Both the position numbers and the translations under genes were made by a program. Shown piece by piece: positions 19,675 to 30,466 of a DNA stretch of 64,000 nt; position 1 is the first letter of the stretch; each line of letters begins with the position of its first letter. The notes below the pieces were generated by a model. It was not told the DNA's origin. It did not search any database and was given only the letters and a program-made list of their open reading frames with translations. This stretch comes from Photobacterium frigidiphilum (GTDB taxonomy: Bacteria > Pseudomonadota > Gammaproteobacteria > Enterobacterales > Vibrionaceae). The stretch is taken from assembly GCF_003025615.1 (NCBI RefSeq), contig NZ_PYMJ01000001.1, forward strand, positions 124,001-188,000, in the 5' to 3' direction.

Positions 19675-22600
19675 TTAGGAACTTATCGGCTTCTTCTTTT
19701 GGCTATTACCTGCACTGGTTTTTGCTTGAACGCTAAAGTTAAATTTCGCTAACGCATGAGGTGTAATACGTTTTACTTTAGGATTCTCACTGATTACCGT
19801 CATCCCTGTTGGCAACGAGTCAGAATCTAACTTCACCAGGAAGTTACGCCCTTTCTTATCTGTAACCCATTGATCGGGAACGTGGTAGCGACCGTATTCA
19901 TCGGTTTCGATCTTGATACCTTCTGTCGTAATCAAGCGAGCACCTGGAATACCATCTTCATAGACACCTAAATTTTCGATGACGATTTCCCATAAATAAC
20001 CATCGGGTGCTTTATAAAGATTACGGGTCACATTCAGCTCTTCAGCAGATAACTCTTCTTTTACATCACCTTCTAGGTGGCGTTGAATTTTACCTTGCGC
20101 ATCAAATGTTATCGTTGTGCCATTATCCGTTTCTATCACCAGTAAAAATGGCGTCATCGTGCGTGTCTTGAATTGGATATATGCCTTATTTGACTGCTTC
20201 AACGTGCGGTTTTTAGATTGACCATATAACTCATCAATATGAATACCGTCTATTGCTGGCACCGTATTTTCGTCATCAACCACCACGGTGTGACCATTAA
20301 CCTCGAGGGTGGTTGAACCCGCTATATAGTCTTGTAGTTTAACCGTTGTGGTTAGCTCAATATCATCAGCCGTTGCATCGGCTTGGAATCCATCACCATT
20401 GAGATCTTCAAACACCTTACCGATTATCGATGCGGTATCGAATAGTTTATCCGCTTCAATTTCCACCGTTGCCGAACCAGTGTTCGATACATTGCTATTA
20501 TCAACTTTAGCTACCGCGGTATTAACATACTTACCAAACGTCACCCCTATACTTACCCGCATCAAGTAACGAATACGTAATTTCTCGTAAGGGTCAAAAT
20601 CCACTTGAGGGAATTGCAAACTGCCTGATAACGTAGGTTCTGCTGACACAACCACATCATCAGAAGTTTCAAATTCACCATCAGCACCGCTTAGCACCAT
20701 CTCGGTAGAATCTGGCACATATTGAAAACCAGCAGGGAATCGGTCATCGACAACGACATTATTAAAGTAAGATTCATTGTTGTTATCGACGATAATTTCA
20801 TACTCAACAACATCACCCACTTGAGCGTCAGTCTTTGTTGCCCGCTTAGTAAGATCTAACTCTCCCGTATTATCTGGGATCTTTTTAATATGCGTGGTTG
20901 CCTCATCTTGAGTAACCTTGCCATTTTCTTCCGTTGCTTTGAATATATTGGTAATGTCATCATCCAAATGCTTATTGATCGTTGCAACAATCATCATCTC
21001 TATATTGTTACGACCATTCGACTTCATGTTTTTGATCACATTGAGGTTATTCTTATTATTTTGGTCACCTTTAATCGTAAAGTGATCAATTAAGCGCCCT
21101 TCTTCAAATTCACGACCAGTGATCACCCAATCTGTAAATACATCAATACCTTTGGTATTTTGAAGACCCGCAATATCGTCAAACAATGTTACGTTGGGTG
21201 CATTGCCCCCACCGGTATTATTAACCGACAATTGATACTGTACCGTTTTGTCATCATCGGTATAAGAAGCCTTCTCTACCGTTTTCACCACACTCAGCTG
21301 CGAACCCACTGGCGGTATTTGTAAAACTTCTAATTTGCCTGACGTACCCACCTCAATCTGTTTGGCGAGCTGCCTAGCTGCCCCCGTACCCGGTATATTG
21401 ATGGTCGAATCTAAAAAGAAAGTACGTAAATCAATAGGCGTTAACATGTCTTGATTAACGATGGCTACGATGGTGTATTCAACTTTACCATGAGGCGCTA
21501 TATTGATTGATGTTGCTATATCACTATCATCGGTAAACGTTCCTGACGTGGTATCAACGCCTTCGGTTACGGCTTTAATGGTCCAACTATCAAACGCATT
21601 GTCCTCATGGCCATCAATATAGGTACCCGATGCCTTATTAAACTGCGTAAGCAAATACACGTTTTTAGCAATGCCATCACTGTCATTCGCCAATGTTAAG
21701 TGGTATTCGATGGTGTTGCCTGGCACGTACTCCTCTTCAACGGCTGTTAATGTGCCTTTCACTTTTGCAGCTACCGTCGGCACCCAGTTACTTTTCACAT
21801 CATTCCCATTAAGTTGGGCAATGTTTTGAATATCACTGGTTGCATGCTCATTGACTGTGCCTGTTACATCAAACGTAACGGTAGATTTAGGTGCGATATC
21901 CACTTTATACCTGGTCTCGGAACCTTTAGCAGTTAATGAGCCTGCTGGTACAACTTTCGGCGTAAAGCTGATAGTACCCGGAATGAAAGCTGGTCCAGTC
22001 GTACCGTCAATGTACTTCACTTGAACCGTAGACATATCATCGACGACAATCATATCGTCAATGTAATTTGACGAGGTATTTGCAATCGTCAGTACGAAGC
22101 TTAGTGGCTGATTAGGTGTATATTTTTCTTCAACACTGACTTTACTCACACGCGTTGAGGTCGGTGCAGGCTCGACAACTGCATCATCTTCTTGAGAAGC
22201 ACCGTCAGCATCGGTGATAACCGCTGTATTTGTGATGGTGCTAATCGCATGGTCTTGAACTTTCGCCGTTACAGTGAAGGTCACCGTATCTTCTGGCGCA
22301 ATATCCATCACCGCATCAATATCACTATTGTTGGCAGGATGATAAATCTTGCGGGTATTTGCCATCACGACGGTTTTACTATCACCCGCTTTGTACTCGA
22401 CTTTCCAGTCGGTAAATGCACGTTCAGATCTGCCCAAATTGGTATCAACAAATATGTTGGATACCTCATCGGTTAGCGCAATATTATTGGCAAAAGACTG
22501 AGATTTGTTATGTACATCAATGTGGTAAACAACCTTGCCACCATCAGTATAGGTTTTACTTTCTGAGGTCTTGGTAATTTCAACTTCTGACTTTGCAGCA

Positions 22601-25600
22601 GGCGTTACTACACTTGCATCTTGCCCGCTAGCTGACGCGGTATTGGTAATGTCGCCAATAACGTTATCCGCGACCTTGGCTTTAATCACAAAGATGACTG
22701 ATTCATTCGGCGCAATATCTGCCTTCGCCGTTTCGTCAGTGGTTTTTGCCACAATACTGTTGATGACGACTGGAGCTTCAAAAGTAATCGAACTGACATC
22801 AAAGGCATCACCTATTGCAGGCACAGATGCTGATCCCCCTGCAACTTCTGCCTGGATCTTTGATACTTCGTCCCTTATTACAATGTCATTTGCCCAGCTG
22901 CCAGAGGTATTGCTAACCGTGACCGTATACGTTAGTTCCTGCCCTGGTACATATTCAGCAGCATCAACTTTTTTCGTGATTTCAAGCGTTGATTCTTTAG
23001 GAGTAATGACCACCTCTTCAGAGGCAATATCATTGGCGAATGCTGTATTGGGAATATCGCCAACAACATCGGCAGCCACTGTTGCTTCAAAGATAACTGT
23101 CACTTTACTTGCAGGACCAATATCTGCCATTGCCGATACGCTGCCATCTGGATTGGCAAAGACAAAACCCTCGCCGTCGACTACACCTGAAATCACTTTT
23201 AAGGAACTGATATCAAATGCAGGCCCTGTTTCCCCCCCCGCAACTTCTACATTAATCGCAGCTATATCATCGGTAATTTTCACATCATTTGCCCAAGCAT
23301 CCGTCGTATTCTCAACAACTAAGCTATAGGTCATGACTTGACCCGGAATAAACGTGGGTTCATCGACACTTTTCATAATGGTGAAAGTGGCTGTTTTCGG
23401 GGTAATAACGACTTCTGCCGACTTATCGTTGGCATTCGCAATATTACTGATCTCGCCGACTACATTTGAAGCCACATTCACTTTGATTGTGAATACCACA
23501 TTGCTATTTGGTGCTATATCGGCAGTGGCATTCTCACCAGTACCATCGACAAAGCTCGTTCCTTTCGCAATATCGACAGTGATAGTCGCGGCATCAAATG
23601 CAGGCCCTGTTACTGCGCTGCCTGCCGCTGAGTCATGTGCGATTTCAGCTTCAATTTTTGAGACCTCATCACTAATCGCAACATCATTAGCCCAGCTATT
23701 CGTCGGGTTAGACACCGTCACGGTATAAGTAATCAATTGACCAGGTACAAACTCTTTTGTATCTGCTGTTTTGGTTATCTCGATATCAAAAGGTGCAGGC
23801 TGGATAATGACGGTTTCTGAAGGAATATCATCGGCTGTCGCGGTGTTAGAAATCTCACCGATAACATTGTCAGACACAATCGCTGTAATCGTAAATGTAA
23901 TGGTATCGCCCGGCTTTATATCTGCGATGGCTGAAATAGAACCATCAGGATTAGCTGATACGTAACTCTCACTTTGCTTAACAAGTAACGATGATGAGCT
24001 AAAAGCTGGTCCAATATTCAGCGTAGCTAAACTACCCGCTATTTCAGCTGTAATTGCGCTAATCGGATCTTTTATTACAACATCATTCAGCCATGTATCA
24101 CCGGTATTGGTGACTGTAACGGTATAATTAACAGTCTGCCCCGGAATAAACGTTTCTGTATCAACCGCTTTATGAATTTCAAGCGACGATGCCTGTGGCG
24201 TAATAGGATCGGTTGTATCGTTTTGGCTATCGATAATCGCAGTATTCGCATCGACAGTGCCTAACGCATTGTCTTTTATTTGAGCTTTTATGATGAAGGT
24301 GATCCCTTCTTTTGGTGCAATATCAGCTTCAAGATCCAAGTTACCTGTAGGTGAATAATTCGGTAAATAGGTATCTTTCTCAAGATCTAAACCTCGGCTA
24401 ATTACATGGGTAGCGACCCAAGAAGAGAACGCGGTTTCTGTCTTATCACCAGCAAGTTCAACCATGATTTTGCTTATTTCATCTTTCATGGTGATATCAT
24501 TCGCCCAACCGTCAGATTGGTTATCGACTGTTATTTGGTATTCAACCTCATCCCCCGGTAAATAATGGGTGTCCTTTGAATATGTCGCCCCACCCACTGA
24601 TACAATCGTTTTATAATGATCTACTTGCTTAGGCTGCGGGTCTAACACCGCCGTTGCGGATAAACTACGATTACTATTATCTCGTGATAACCCTTTCGAT
24701 GTTTTCAAATGAGCAGTATTGGTAACTTGACCCAACGCTGTATCGCGGATAGCCGCTTTAACCGTAAATTCAATGTAGCCAAGTGGGGCAATATCGATAT
24801 CGGTATCAATATCGACATTATTCCCTCCCGTAAAACCGTCTACATTAGTAATACCGCTCGATTGATCAACAGATACATTCCATTGCATAAACGGATTTGC
24901 CGTTGGATTCTCTTTGCCACTACCAGAGAGTTCAGCAATATCGGTAGTGATTGACGACAGAATATCGGAGAGGTGTTGATTGTAGATAGTACCCTGCTTG
25001 GTATTTTCAAGGCGGATCTTATACACAACATCTTGGCTTGGTAGATATTGAGAAATAGCCTTGCCTGCTGAGTCAAACACTGCTTTTTTTAGAGTGACTT
25101 TCGCTGGCAGCATTGTTGAAACGGGAGAGGTCTTTTTTAATCCAAAAACATCAACGGTATTGCTAAAGTCACCCACCGCTTTATTACTGATTTGGGCTCT
25201 GATAATGTAATCGACAAACCCATCGTGACCTAGGTCGGCGTGAGTATCGATATCATGGTTATCGCTGGTTGAACCAGCATTAGACACACTGCCAGAATCT
25301 TTTTCTTTCGTTATCTTCCAACTAGTAAATGCTTGACCTGTCGTATTATCAAAATAATCCGTTTCAATACTTTCTATTGCATCTTTCACCGGAATATTAG
25401 CAATATTACTGCTGCTGTTATTTTGGATATGAATACGGTATTCGACGCTGCCACCCGGCATGTATCCATTATTATTTGGCAGCTTATCGCCAGCGGCATC
25501 GTAATACGCAACAATCTCTTTGCTAACATCGTACTGGCGGGTTTCAGGGCGGGTCGTCACACTGGTCGTATTACCATTCACATTGAGGACATTCAGAATG

Positions 25601-28600
25601 TCACCAGCAGCCGTTTCTGCAACTGTCGCTGTTACGTGATAAACGAATTTACCCCCGAGCGGGATATCTGCCGTTGTCTTAAGATCGTGATTGTCGCTAT
25701 AAAGTCCCGGTGAAGCGAACGTTTTGAAATCACCAAAATATTCTGGTTCGATGGTCCATGCGGTAAATGCTTTAATTTGGTTGTTATCAACATCTGTCAC
25801 TTCCACGGATGAAATTGCATCTTCAATATTCACATCCTGCGCATGCGCATTGCCTGTATTCTCGACTGTTAGCAAATACTCTAGCGTTTTGCCCGGTGCA
25901 TAGTTCGCTTCAACCGTTTCTTTCTTATATTCAATCTGTGCGGCATATGGCTTCACAATTAAGCCATCATTATTAATCTCACCAATGGCATCATCACGTA
26001 CCGTACCTGTGATGGTGTAAATCACCTTATCGTGTGGCGCGACATCGATAATAGTGTCTAAATCAGTATTTGCTTTTACGACACCATCCAATACTCCATC
26101 TGTCGACCCACCATCTTTAGGATTTGCATCTTCTATCGCAACATCAACAGTGAACTGTGGGTTGGTAGGATCACCGTCGGTAGCAAAAGGGTTACCTTCA
26201 CCGCCGTTTAATAACGTAACGCTTAATTTGCTGATCTCATCTTGAATAGCAACGTTATTAAAGTAGCCTAATGCCGATGAAGCAGTAATGGTATACGTAA
26301 CTTTATCACCGGGCTTATACATCGCGGGGGACACTTTCCGAACAACAGCCCCACCAGATTCCGCTCGGTGGTTTTGCACTTTGGCAAACGCTTTATACGT
26401 GCGCTCTTTCCCATTGCGATCAGTTGAAACAACATTCAAATAAGCAATATTTTCAAGGGTGTCTTCGATAACATTGTCTTTCACAATGGTGGTTATACGA
26501 TAAACGGCTTCAGCTCCCGACTGCAGCGTTATGTGATCATTAAGATCAGTGGTGCTGCCTGACGGTATAATCTGTTCACTAACAGATCCTATCGTTCGCT
26601 CTATTCCCCAGCTTTCAAACGCTGTGTCTTCATTAGCATCAGGATAATGAGCGTCTTTATCATTCGCAGTTTTAACCCCCATAGTCGATAAATCATCAAC
26701 AACGGATACATCATTCATTTCTTTATCAGAATGGTTCGTTACCGACACCACATATACATGTTCCTGACCTGGGTGGTAATAAACCAGCTCAGAGTACTTA
26801 TCAATGCTGACACTGATATCTTTCTCTGGTTCATCGATTTCTGCTGACTCATCAAACTCACGATTGTTTTGATTATCATGCACTTTTACAGTATTGGTAA
26901 TTTTTCCGCGATCGAGAAGACTATCAATAACAGTGCCAGTTACCTCAAAGGTAATTTTAGAATGGGGGGCAATATCGACCTGTGTATCAATATTATCAGT
27001 GGTTTTGACTGAGCTGTATTTTTTATCAACACGTGTACCTAAGCCTGTTTCAACAGAACTTATCTTCCATTCATTAAATAGTCCCAAAGAGGCAATATCA
27101 TCAAACACAGTAGTATCATTGGCATAACCATCACCAATATTTTCAACCACAATGGTGTAAGTGACCTTTTCACCCACAGCGTAATAAGGCTGGCTCACGT
27201 CTTTGGTAACACGTAAATTAGGCTTTTTAGGCTGACTAATCGCATTACCAGTCACATTATCAGTCACATCACCAGTCACTAGCATGGCATTAACTGAGTT
27301 TGAAAACGGGCCCCAAATAATATGATCTTGCGTACGCTCTTTTAATTGGCCGACTACGGTATAAATGATTTTCCCGCTGGGAGGAATATCCGCGTAAACA
27401 TTAAGATTCTTATCCTTAACTGAACCACTAATGCCAGAGTCGGCTTCATCACCTTCGGCAACCGCAGTAATTTTCCATGATTCAAACGGATTTTCGGCAG
27501 CACCAGCAGGTTTAGACTCTAATAAATCAGCACGAATACCTTCGATATCATCAAAAACATGCACACCTTTAGCAAAACCAGCAGGGTCGCCATTCTTAAC
27601 CTCAATCGTGTAGGTAAAAGTGTTTTCAGAATCGCTGTAAGTACCGATATCAACATTTTTTCTGATGGTAATATCATGTATATACGGTATAGAGCCGACT
27701 TCTGAATGACCACCATCACCTGCCGTTACTTTGTTGCGAATTTCGCCGTTTATTTTCACATCCGTTTTGGCTGTAACGGTGTATGTGACAGTATCGCCAG
27801 GGTAAATAGTGGCGTGGGTATGAATATCAGCGTTATCACTAATAGAACCGTCTAAGTCAGGCTTGGTCGGGTTAGTTGTCGCACCTGAAGTATTTGTCGC
27901 AGAGCTTACTACCGTCCAGCTATCAAACGCCTTAATATCACCACCATCAACACTACTCGCCATTACACCCGAAATAGCATCATCAACAGGCACGTTAATA
28001 ACGTATCCTTGTGCTGGGTTTTCGATAGTGATGGTGTACGTAAGGTTATCACCGGGAATAAATTGGGTTTTATCGACCGTTTTCTTAACTTGAATTTTGC
28101 CTTTTGGCATTTCAAGCCCTGAGCCGCTCTCATCAATAGCATCACACCCTGGGGTATCATGAATATGACCCACGCTATTTTCATTCACCAATGCTTCAAT
28201 GTGGTAAACCACTTTACCATTGGGCGCTAAGTCAGCCACAAATTCAAAATCGCCACTTTGTCGGCTGGTTTTATTCGCGACCAAACCAGCGTCGGTACCC
28301 TCGCCAATTTCTTCAACACTCTTCACTTTCCAACCAGAAAACGCATCCGATGTTGAACCGTCAGCTTGCTCTGTTTGCACACAGGTGGTGAGGTTATCCA
28401 TCATGGCAACATTGTTAGCAAATTTAGTGCTGTCACTATTTTCAATAGTGATATCGTAAGGCACCCATTGACCAGGAGAATATTGAGTTGCCGTGGTCTT
28501 TTTGCTTGCTGATGCGGTATCTAATACATCTAAGTTAGTCGAAGTGGCAACATCAGAAGTCGCAACTTGGCGACCCGTACTATCATTGACTTGGGCGCTA

Positions 28601-29901
28601 TTATCTATCGAAGAAATCGAGACTGATTTTGTTACTGCTCTAATGGTGTATTTAATCGATTCATTTGGCGAAATAGAGACTACATCATCCAAATCGACAT
28701 CCGAGGCTTCACCCGCTAACGTTAATGCAGACTGACTGTTGGCCCCTATCGACGCCACTTTTACCGTCCAGCTCTGGAATGGGTTAGCACCCACATCTGT
28801 GTGATCATGCTTAGCTGAGGCATCGTTAGCTAACAACGATGAAATATCACTAATCGCATCTTTCACTTGATATTGGTACGCAATGCCGCGACCTGAGTTT
28901 GATGCGGTAATGGTATACGTCAGCTCATCACCCACCTGATAATTATTTTGCTTATCAACAGCTTTCGTAATAGAAAGGTTAGGCTTGGCAGGATTTATAA
29001 CAATAGTATTTGAAGGGTTAGTTACTGAGTGGGCTGTCGCTTCTGCCGTATTATTAATAGAAGAAACAATATCAAGCGCAACGGTTGCCTTAATGTGGTA
29101 TTCAACCCATCCACCAGTATCAATACTTACATTCGTTGCACTTAAATTGCCAGATGAATTAAAACTACCGACATTTGACAACGAACCGGATTTTGAAGCA
29201 GTAATCGAAGTAGAAGAAAAAGCAGGAACTGAGAGACCGTCAATCGAGGTTGCTTCAATAGCCCTAACGGCATCAGCCACTGTCATACCTTTGATAAGCG
29301 ATGCGCCGTTATTATCAATATGGATTTGGTAAGTAATCACTTCGCCTGGTGCAAAATCCCCTTCGGTTACAGTTTTACTGACTGAAAAATCGTATTTAAC
29401 ACGCTCAACAGAAACAACATTAGACTCAATCGTCTCATGAGGGGCGGCACTAATAAAAGAGCCGCTCGCATCAATACGACCAACAACGTCATCAGCAACC
29501 CTTGCTGTAAGGTAGTAGGTAATCGTATCACCAGCTGCTAACGTCACATTTTGAGCATATAGATTACCCGAGGTCGAAAAATCACCAACGGAAGATTTAG
29601 CAGAAGAGGCATTAGCTGAAATTGACACTGCAGAGAAGGCATTACCTTCTCCCCCACTATCAATGTCTGCTAAAACAGCAAGCAAATCACTTTTAACTTC
29701 AATGCTTTCTACACCGCGTCGAGCTGAGTTAGTGACAACTAACTTATAATCAATATTATCGCCATTATCATATTTTGCACTGGTACTTGAGAGCGAAATA
29801 GCCACATTACTGCTGGCAGCAAAAACATGACCCGAAAAAATGACAGACAAAAGAAAAACACACAGGGGTATGAACCTGACTTGAGCTAAACCGTTATTCA
29901 T
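19675..29901 (-). CDS. Giant secreted DUF11-repeat surface protein with C-terminal SdrD B-like domain
   Basis: A 3408-residue protein with a Sec signal peptide (FLLSVIFSGHVFA, cleavage near residue 29). The chain is built from about 22 modules of 130-150 residues, each opening with a pattern like FxPGQxVTYTVTVxN, then a DxIS or DDIS step, a D-rich stretch ending DIAPxxxVTFTIxA, and GxIxNTA. This is the DUF11 / TIGR01451 Ig-like repeat. Modules 14-17 have their PG motif exactly 133 residues apart (Pro1920, 2053, 2186, 2319). Near residue 3155 is an SdrD B-like segment (FEDLNGDGFQ); a second (GARLITTEGIKIETDEYG, about 3320) closes the protein. There is no sortase motif, type I secretion signal or membrane anchor at the C-terminus. 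The mature chain is acidic, with only two cysteines that I can find. No strong SD precedes the ATG. Probable surface fibre or adhesin; ligand unknown. Confidence 0.85.
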   Translation of the reverse strand: MNNGLAQVRFIPLCVFLLSVIFSGHVFAASSNVAISLSSTSAKYDNGDNIDYKLVVTNSARRGVESIEVKSDLLAVLADIDSGGEGNAFSAVSISANASSAKSSVGDFSTSGNLYAQNVTLAAGDTITYYLTARVADDVVGRIDASGSFISAAPHETIESNVVSVERVKYDFSVSKTVTEGDFAPGEVITYQIHIDNNGASLIKGMTVADAVRAIEATSIDGLSVPAFSSTSITASKSGSLSNVGSFNSSGNLSATNVSIDTGGWVEYHIKATVALDIVSSINNTAEATAHSVTNPSNTIVINPAKPNLSITKAVDKQNNYQVGDELTYTITASNSGRGIAYQYQVKDAISDISSLLANDASAKHDHTDVGANPFQSWTVKVASIGANSQSALTLAGEASDVDLDDVVSISPNESIKYTIRAVTKSVSISSIDNSAQVNDSTGRQVATSDVATSTNLDVLDTASASKKTTATQYSPGQWVPYDITIENSDSTKFANNVAMMDNLTTCVQTEQADGSTSDAFSGWKVKSVEEIGEGTDAGLVANKTSRQSGDFEFVADLAPNGKVVYHIEALVNENSVGHIHDTPGCDAIDESGSGLEMPKGKIQVKKTVDKTQFIPGDNLTYTITIENPAQGYVINVPVDDAISGVMASSVDGGDIKAFDSWTVVSSATNTSGATTNPTKPDLDGSISDNADIHTHATIYPGDTVTYTVTAKTDVKINGEIRNKVTAGDGGHSEVGSIPYIHDITIRKNVDIGTYSDSENTFTYTIEVKNGDPAGFAKGVHVFDDIEGIRADLLESKPAGAAENPFESWKITAVAEGDEADSGISGSVKDKNLNVYADIPPSGKIIYTVVGQLKERTQDHIIWGPFSNSVNAMLVTGDVTDNVTGNAISQPKKPNLRVTKDVSQPYYAVGEKVTYTIVVENIGDGYANDTTVFDDIASLGLFNEWKISSVETGLGTRVDKKYSSVKTTDNIDTQVDIAPHSKITFEVTGTVIDSLLDRGKITNTVKVHDNQNNREFDESAEIDEPEKDISVSIDKYSELVYYHPGQEHVYVVSVTNHSDKEMNDVSVVDDLSTMGVKTANDKDAHYPDANEDTAFESWGIERTIGSVSEQIIPSGSTTDLNDHITLQSGAEAVYRITTIVKDNVIEDTLENIAYLNVVSTDRNGKERTYKAFAKVQNHRAESGGAVVRKVSPAMYKPGDKVTYTITASSALGYFNNVAIQDEISKLSVTLLNGGEGNPFATDGDPTNPQFTVDVAIEDANPKDGGSTDGVLDGVVKANTDLDTIIDVAPHDKVIYTITGTVRDDAIGEINNDGLIVKPYAAQIEYKKETVEANYAPGKTLEYLLTVENTGNAHAQDVNIEDAISSVEVTDVDNNQIKAFTAWTIEPEYFGDFKTFASPGLYSDNHDLKTTADIPLGGKFVYHVTATVAETAAGDILNVLNVNGNTTSVTTRPETRQYDVSKEIVAYYDAAGDKLPNNNGYMPGGSVEYRIHIQNNSSSNIANIPVKDAIESIETDYFDNTTGQAFTSWKITKEKDSGSVSNAGSTSDNHDIDTHADLGHDGFVDYIIRAQISNKAVGDFSNTVDVFGLKKTSPVSTMLPAKVTLKKAVFDSAGKAISQYLPSQDVVYKIRLENTKQGTIYNQHLSDILSSITTDIAELSGSGKENPTANPFMQWNVSVDQSSGITNVDGFTGGNNVDIDTDIDIAPLGYIEFTVKAAIRDTALGQVTNTAHLKTSKGLSRDNSNRSLSATAVLDPQPKQVDHYKTIVSVGGATYSKDTHYLPGDEVEYQITVDNQSDGWANDITMKDEISKIMVELAGDKTETAFSSWVATHVISRGLDLEKDTYLPNYSPTGNLDLEADIAPKEGITFIIKAQIKDNALGTVDANTAIIDSQNDTTDPITPQASSLEIHKAVDTETFIPGQTVNYTVTVTNTGDTWLNDVVIKDPISAITAEIAGSLATLNIGPAFSSSSLLVKQSESYVSANPDGSISAIADIKPGDTITFTITAIVSDNVIGEISNTATADDIPSETVIIQPAPFDIEITKTADTKEFVPGQLITYTVTVSNPTNSWANDVAISDEVSKIEAEIAHDSAAGSAVTGPAFDAATITVDIAKGTSFVDGTGENATADIAPNSNVVFTIKVNVASNVVGEISNIANANDKSAEVVITPKTATFTIMKSVDEPTFIPGQVMTYSLVVENTTDAWANDVKITDDIAAINVEVAGGETGPAFDISSLKVISGVVDGEGFVFANPDGSVSAMADIGPASKVTVIFEATVAADVVGDIPNTAFANDIASEEVVITPKESTLEITKKVDAAEYVPGQELTYTVTVSNTSGSWANDIVIRDEVSKIQAEVAGGSASVPAIGDAFDVSSITFEAPVVINSIVAKTTDETAKADIAPNESVIFVIKAKVADNVIGDITNTASASGQDASVVTPAAKSEVEITKTSESKTYTDGGKVVYHIDVHNKSQSFANNIALTDEVSNIFVDTNLGRSERAFTDWKVEYKAGDSKTVVMANTRKIYHPANNSDIDAVMDIAPEDTVTFTVTAKVQDHAISTITNTAVITDADGASQEDDAVVEPAPTSTRVSKVSVEEKYTPNQPLSFVLTIANTSSNYIDDMIVVDDMSTVQVKYIDGTTGPAFIPGTISFTPKVVPAGSLTAKGSETRYKVDIAPKSTVTFDVTGTVNEHATSDIQNIAQLNGNDVKSNWVPTVAAKVKGTLTAVEEEYVPGNTIEYHLTLANDSDGIAKNVYLLTQFNKASGTYIDGHEDNAFDSWTIKAVTEGVDTTSGTFTDDSDIATSINIAPHGKVEYTIVAIVNQDMLTPIDLRTFFLDSTINIPGTGAARQLAKQIEVGTSGKLEVLQIPPVGSQLSVVKTVEKASYTDDDKTVQYQLSVNNTGGGNAPNVTLFDDIAGLQNTKGIDVFTDWVITGREFEEGRLIDHFTIKGDQNNKNNLNVIKNMKSNGRNNIEMMIVATINKHLDDDITNIFKATEENGKVTQDEATTHIKKIPDNTGELDLTKRATKTDAQVGDVVEYEIIVDNNNESYFNNVVVDDRFPAGFQYVPDSTEMVLSGADGEFETSDDVVVSAEPTLSGSLQFPQVDFDPYEKLRIRYLMRVSIGVTFGKYVNTAVAKVDNSNVSNTGSATVEIEADKLFDTASIIGKVFEDLNGDGFQADATADDIELTTTVKLQDYIAGSTTLEVNGHTVVVDDENTVPAIDGIHIDELYGQSKNRTLKQSNKAYIQFKTRTMTPFLLVIETDNGTTITFDAQGKIQRHLEGDVKEELSAEELNVTRNLYKAPDGYLWEIVIENLGVYEDGIPGARLITTEGIKIETDEYGRYHVPDQWVTDKKGRNFLVKLDSDSLPTGMTVISENPKVKRITPHALAKFNFSVQAKTSAGNSQKKKPISS
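22947..24144 (-). repeat. Tandem 399-bp repeat block within the giant gene
   Basis: The Pro-Gly codons opening modules 14 to 17 lie at 24144, 23745, 23346 and 22947, exactly 399 bp apart. The surrounding protein segments (for example KEFVPGQLITYTVTVSN and AEYVPGQELTYTVTVSN, each followed by WANDV or WANDI) are much more alike than the other modules of the protein, which vary in length. This suggests recent duplication or homogenisation. Confidence 0.8.
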
Positions 29902-30466
29902 AGACTTGCTGCTGACCTTGCTTCGTTATATTAGTTATATTTTTTAACGAACACATGCCTATGCTTCATATCAAGCATTGAGCCCGTCAAATTTAGTCAA
30001 AGCCTAACAAGTCAATAATTTGGCGTTAAATAATAAAAACTCGGAAATAATCACTTCGGTATTTTATCTTCGCTCATTTTCTAAATAATAAATTTACCTT
30101 TTACCCCCTCATGCTTTCCTAATTGATCGATCACTATGGTTTAACAGCTTAAGTCTCCAAAATAAAAATATCGAACATTGCCACCTATATAAGAGCAATA
30201 ACACTTACACCATAAAAAACACATAAAAAACATAATGTTACATGCAAAATCAGAAAAATTCAGATCCAAATAACTCTACTTTCAAAATAAATCCAACAAT
30301 AAACATTCAGTTTCGACACAAAAATGAATCAAAAAAAACCAATATACACTGTTCTCTTCCATCAGAAATTTGGCTTAAGAAATATCCGCCATTAAATGAT
30401 TTTTTATCTAGCATGGTGCGCTTTGCGCTATAATCGGCACTAAGCTCAATAATTAATAGTTTGAAC
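29902..30466. other. Divergent intergenic region between the giant gene and roxA
   Basis: 565 bp, strongly AT-rich, with no credible ORF. A perfect -10 hexamer TATAAT (30429-30434) lies 32 bp before the roxA ATG, without a clear -35. On the minus strand TTGACT and TTGACG occur upstream of the giant gene but lack well-spaced -10 partners. Confidence 0.5.

Noticed and set aside
22571..23329. Long plus-strand ORFs (up to 252 codons) opposite the giant gene
   Set aside because: They arise because the repeats are rich in Asp, Thr, Val and Ala codons that keep one antisense frame open. They have no SD, recur with the repeats and translate to low-complexity Ser/Thr/Ala sequences.
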